Assembly (NCBI GenBank): GCA_030150795.1
Contig: JASLFF010000354.1
Span: 1-8,289 of the forward strand
Length of the DNA stretch: 8,289 nt
Direction: 5' to 3'
Origin: Terriglobales bacterium
GTDB taxonomy: Bacteria > Acidobacteriota > Terriglobia > Terriglobales > Gp1-AA117
Shown: one piece after another, positions 5,846 to 8,289 of the stretch
Layout: each line of letters opens with the position of its first letter
Position numbering within the stretch: the stretch's first letter is position 1
The notes under the pieces: model-generated
What the model was told of the DNA's origin: nothing
The model's input: the letters and a program-made list of their open reading frames with translations, nothing else
Databases searched by the model: none
Program-made: the position numbers and the translations under genes

Positions 5846-6065
5846 CACTCAGCGAAAGGCCTTTCACCGCAAAGGTCGCAGAGGACGCAAAGGGAGATTG
5901 GAACTTCAGTTTTTTACTTCCTTGATGGTTTGGCGTCCTTTACGGTAATGCAGGCTGCGGATCTCGGCTGCTACGATCACAAAGAACGTGCAGGAAAATC
6001 AAACCATTTATTCCTTTGCGACCTTCGCGTCCTTTGCGGTAAAACCAGTTCGGCTGAATGCTGAC
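5841..6065. repeat. 225-bp element with 55-nt terminal inverted repeats (MITE/REP-like)
   Basis: This fills most of the 295-bp gap between the small gene and the permease. The left arm (5841-5895) and right arm (6011-6065) pair in register over 55 nt. The outer 13 nt match at 12 positions (GTCAGCACTCAGC against GCTGAATGCTGAC). The next 12 nt are poorly paired. The inner 30 nt match at 25 positions, built on GCAAAGG and CCTTTGC units. The left arm also contains a perfect 12-bp palindrome GAAAGGCCTTTC (5854-5865). Inside, GCGTCCTTTACGGTAA (5933-5948) is a 15/16 direct copy of the right arm at 6027-6042. No transposase ORF and no target-site duplication were seen. GCAAAGG/GACGCAAAGG-type repeats are, to my recollection, common in intergenic DNA of several soil phyla. 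It might also work as a long 3' hairpin for the permease mRNA. Confidence 0.7.
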
Positions 6066-6081
6066 TATTGATTGCTGACTG

Positions 6082-7188
6082 CTATTCATATGCCAGCGCG
6101 TCAATCGGGTCCTTCTGCGCCGCTTTGAAAGCGGGATAAATGGCCCCCAGCATCGCTCCGCCAACTGCGATCAACGCAGCGTAAATCGCCCATTTCCAGG
6201 TTATCGGCTGCACGCGCAACGTTGGGAATTGGTGCACCAGGCCAACTTGGCCAATCGTACTGATCAGGTAGCCTACAAGAATTCCTGATACCGCCAGCAG
6301 CAACGTTTCCCGCAGGATTACCCGAACCACGTACGACTTGGACGCGCCCAGCGATTTCAATATTCCGATCTCGCGCGTCCGCTCCATTACCGCCGTGTAC
6401 ATTGACTGGAAGATCACGATGAAGCCGATAATCACGGCAATTCCAATTACGATTTTGATAAACAAATTCAACCCTGGAATCTTGTCCGCCGAAGTTGCGG
6501 CCAGCCATTGGCTGGTGGAAAGAATGTTGTAGCTCTCCATGCCGGGAATGCTCTTGAGTTGCTCCACCACGGTATCGGCATTGAGCGGATCGTCGATCTT
6601 TACATAAAACATTGAGGCTTTATTCTGCGCTCCAATCAGGTCCTGCATGGTGGTAATGGGGATGAATCGGCGCGCGCCGCGTCCATGCGGAACAATGCCG
6701 CAAACTTTGAACGCATGATTCAGCACGGTGACCGTGTCTCCCACATGCACTTTATTGCCTGTGGCAAAAAGATCGTCCACAATCATGTCATCCGGTCCGG
6801 CAAATGGCCCGCCTTTCAGATATCGCATTGGACCGCCCAGAGCTTGAAACGAATCCAGATCAACGCCGTAGATGATCTCGATATTCGTTGTTGAAGTCAC
6901 CTGTAAGACCACCGGCGAGACTCCCACCACGTGCGGCTGCTTGCGCAAAATAGCGGCCACCCGCATTGGCACCGGCGCGCCGCCGAATGCAGCCAAGTTG
7001 GATGATCCCGGAGGACGCACCGTAAGGTCCGCGCCAATCCCCACCTGACGCGACTTGTTGTCATCCAGAATTCCCAGCGCCAATCCCACAATCATCAGGA
7101 TCAGCGTAACTTCCACGGCCACGGCAAAAATCGAAATAATAGACCGGATAGGGCGGTGGACCAGGTTGGCCACAATCATTTTGTTCAT
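6082..7188 (-). CDS. FtsX-type ABC transporter permease, downstream of LolA-like lipoprotein
   Basis: A 368-residue inner-membrane permease of the LolC/E-FtsX class, distinct from the other two in the window. TM1 is about 17-41, the periplasmic domain about 45-238, TM2 about 241-266, TM3 about 293-318 and TM4 about 333-355. The signature FQSMYTAVMERTREIGILKSLGASK (260-284) and the ending AAQKDPIDALAYE are family hallmarks. The periplasmic part is about 30 residues shorter than in the MacB-like pair and includes FKVCGIVPHGRGARRFIPITTM, the common beta-strand pattern of these domains. It follows the lipoprotein gene by 50 bp on the same strand, so they are probably one operon. The ATG at 7188 has no clear ribosome binding site; a second ATG at 7179 is possible. 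The stop lies 16 bp from the inverted-repeat element. No ATPase gene is adjacent within the window. Lipoprotein or lipid export is an inference from the neighbour only. Confidence 0.9.
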   Translation of the reverse strand: MNKMIVANLVHRPIRSIISIFAVAVEVTLILMIVGLALGILDDNKSRQVGIGADLTVRPPGSSNLAAFGGAPVPMRVAAILRKQPHVVGVSPVVLQVTSTTNIEIIYGVDLDSFQALGGPMRYLKGGPFAGPDDMIVDDLFATGNKVHVGDTVTVLNHAFKVCGIVPHGRGARRFIPITTMQDLIGAQNKASMFYVKIDDPLNADTVVEQLKSIPGMESYNILSTSQWLAATSADKIPGLNLFIKIVIGIAVIIGFIVIFQSMYTAVMERTREIGILKSLGASKSYVVRVILRETLLLAVSGILVGYLISTIGQVGLVHQFPTLRVQPITWKWAIYAALIAVGGAMLGAIYPAFKAAQKDPIDALAYE

Positions 7189-7238
7189 AAAATTTAAAAC
7201 CGTGACACTGAACGCTGCTCTCCCATCGCCAAATCCAT

Positions 7239-8186
7239 TTATTGCGGTGGCTTCTTCGTCTCTCCTTCAGGAATGGCCGAGGCGGAGGACTTATTGTCCA
7301 GATTGATCAGTTGCGATCCCGGCGGCTGCGTCAGCACAAATTGTTCATCGGTAAGAGGCACATTCACCTCGAGCTTAACCATGGAAATGGTGATGCCATA
7401 GCCCTCGATGGGCCGCTGAATAGAGACGATTGCTGGTAACGAGATTCCCGAGTACTCGGTAAAATTCTCATACCGCACAAACGTCACCAACCTGCCTTGC
7501 CGGTCATAAATTGATTGCTCATGCGGCAGCAGATCGGTCCGGCTAAACACAATCCGGCGCGAAAGATAGTAACCGGCGCTGTCTTTATCGATCACCACCA
7601 GCGTGTACGCCAACTGCTCCACATCTTTGTGGTTCTTGGGATCCTTCACAACTTCCGTTGTGTTTTCCAGCACGGCAATCTCTTTGCCTTCTTCTATCGG
7701 CTTTAGCAGCAACGCGTCAGAAATATGTTGCGGCCTCAAATTCTCCAGCGGCTGCGGTGAAGGTTTTACCGGCTGCTGGTTTGAGCCCACATAAAATTTG
7801 CTTTTAATGGGCGATGCCAGCTCAAAATTCTTCCCGTTGCTGACCATGTCCGCCATCACGTTGTGCACGACCGGAACGTAAATGCGCATGCGCAACATCT
7901 CCGGCTTGCGCACCAGAATCAGCCCGGGAACCTGCGTATAATCTTTGACCCGGTTCTTCTTCTCTTCCAGCACGGAGCTGTCAATATCGACGGTGGCCTT
8001 CATCGTCTTCAGCTTTTCCGCATTTGTATTGATGCTTTCCACCAACTGGTCAAGCGTGGCATCTTTGAGCGTAGCCGTGCTGGTGCGCATTTTTACCGGA
8101 TGTGACGAGCGGAACCCACAGCCACTAACGACCGATAAAAGAGCAATTAAGAATATGAGAGTAGTTTTACGCAAATGAAAGTGCAT
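7239..8186 (-). CDS. LolA-like periplasmic lipoprotein
   Basis: A 315-residue predicted lipoprotein, counted from the ATG at 8186. It has basic RK at 6-7, a hydrophobic stretch about 8-20 and a lipobox VSGC with the acylated Cys at 23. The following GFRSSHPVK lacks Asp at +2, which favours the outer membrane under the E. coli rule (the rule may not hold here). From about 45 the sequence LDQLVESINTNAEKLKTMKATVDI, then LVRKPEMLRMRIYVP, then SNGKNFELASPIKSKFYVGS follows the pattern of LolA/LolB-like half-barrels (helix, long antiparallel strands, 'G...F.L' strand). A longer reading from GTG 8219 is rejected because it starts upstream of the likely transcription start and delays the signal peptide. 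The permease 50 bp downstream suggests joint work in moving a lipid, lipoprotein or polysaccharide. Exact family (LolA-like versus DUF4292-like) is unsure. Confidence 0.8.
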   Translation of the reverse strand: MHFHLRKTTLIFLIALLSVVSGCGFRSSHPVKMRTSTATLKDATLDQLVESINTNAEKLKTMKATVDIDSSVLEEKKNRVKDYTQVPGLILVRKPEMLRMRIYVPVVHNVMADMVSNGKNFELASPIKSKFYVGSNQQPVKPSPQPLENLRPQHISDALLLKPIEEGKEIAVLENTTEVVKDPKNHKDVEQLAYTLVVIDKDSAGYYLSRRIVFSRTDLLPHEQSIYDRQGRLVTFVRYENFTEYSGISLPAIVSIQRPIEGYGITISMVKLEVNVPLTDEQFVLTQPPGSQLINLDNKSSASAIPEGETKKPPQ

Positions 8187-8221
8187 CCATCCCGTCTGAC
8201 ACTCGTAAATTGGATGCACTT
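8179..8221 (-). promoter_or_regulatory. Perfect 11-bp inverted repeat over the lipoprotein start
   Basis: AAGTGCATCCA (8179-8189) and TGGATGCACTT (8211-8221) are exact reverse complements with a 21-nt spacer. The start codon ATG (8186-8184) lies inside the 3' arm of the RNA hairpin, and the 5' arm overlaps the predicted transcription start. It could be a translation-blocking hairpin or a dimeric operator just downstream of the -10 box. Confidence 0.55.
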
Positions 8222-8227
8222 AGTATA
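8222..8227 (-). promoter_or_regulatory. Candidate -10 box for the lipoprotein-permease operon
   Basis: On the minus strand this reads TATACT, 5 of 6 to TATAAT. No convincing -35 is found at 16-18 bp. The predicted start near 8215 lies downstream of the GTG at 8219, which supports the ATG at 8186 as the real start. Confidence 0.42.
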
Positions 8228-8270
8228 ACGGACGACGCAGCTTACGGAATCCGGGCAAGCCACGGCAAAC

Positions 8271-8289
8271 AATGACATTTTGCGTCATT
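8271..8289. repeat. Palindromic site at the right edge, possible operator
   Basis: AATGAC (8271-8276) and GTCATT (8284-8289) form a perfect 6-bp inverted repeat around a 7-nt spacer, about 45 bp upstream of the candidate -10 box of the lipoprotein gene. The window ends at its last base, so the arms may be longer. The position fits a regulator binding site for this gene or for one to the right. Confidence 0.35.

Noticed and set aside
5804..6064. Plus-strand ORFs across the inverted-repeat element
   Set aside because: They are made of repeat sequence, with no ribosome binding site or protein-like pattern.
5841..6085. CRISPR array suggested by the repeated GCAAAGG and GCTGACT units
   Set aside because: The units are inverted and irregularly spaced, with no constant-length repeats and spacers and no cas gene.
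7194..7238. 14-codon ORF on the minus strand between the lipoprotein and permease genes
   Set aside because: Too short to distinguish from chance and without a ribosome binding site.
8187..8219. GTG at 8219 as the lipoprotein start
   Set aside because: It would add 11 polar residues before the signal peptide and lies upstream of the predicted transcription start.

Overview
The window looks like a chromosomal segment of a soil-type bacterium, most likely an Acidobacteriota (Terriglobia-like) genome or metagenome contig. This is inference. It rests on the gene mix (several MacB/FtsX-type permeases without a nearby ATPase, a DUF1579-like secreted protein, a LolA-like lipoprotein), moderate GC content, and intergenic inverted-repeat modules of a style I associate with that phylum. 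No plasmid, phage, CRISPR, rRNA or tRNA signature was seen.

Layout. Left part, plus strand (1-1712): the 3' part of a GNAT acetyltransferase gene cut by the window edge, a hairpin-forming intergenic repeat, a secreted DUF1579-like protein, and 14 bp later a 132-residue protein with a C-terminal zinc-ribbon-like tail. Everything from 1760 rightwards is on the minus strand. Read in the direction of transcription (right to left) it contains: a LolA-like lipoprotein (8186-7239), a four-helix FtsX-type permease (7188-6082), a 225-bp element with 55-nt inverted terminal arms (5841-6065), a 70-residue conserved-looking small protein (5786-5574), the phosphatidylglycerophosphate synthase PgsA (5470-4772), a small PH-domain-like protein (4734-4405), and a tandem pair of paralogous MacB-type permeases 4 bp apart (4256-3009 and 3004-1760).

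How it fits together. The lipoprotein and the first permease are a plausible envelope export or lipoprotein-handling unit, analogous in fold to LolA with LolC/E. The two later permeases are probably a heterodimer partnered with an ATPase encoded elsewhere. PgsA supplies the committed step of phosphatidylglycerol synthesis at the inner membrane. The common theme of the minus-strand genes is the cell envelope, but there is no proof that they form one pathway.

I found no clearly new biological system. The most interesting items are the 225-bp composite inverted-repeat element ending next to a permease stop codon, a perfect 11-bp inverted repeat that places the lipoprotein start codon inside a hairpin, the absence of any ABC ATPase beside three permeases, and the small zinc-ribbon protein.
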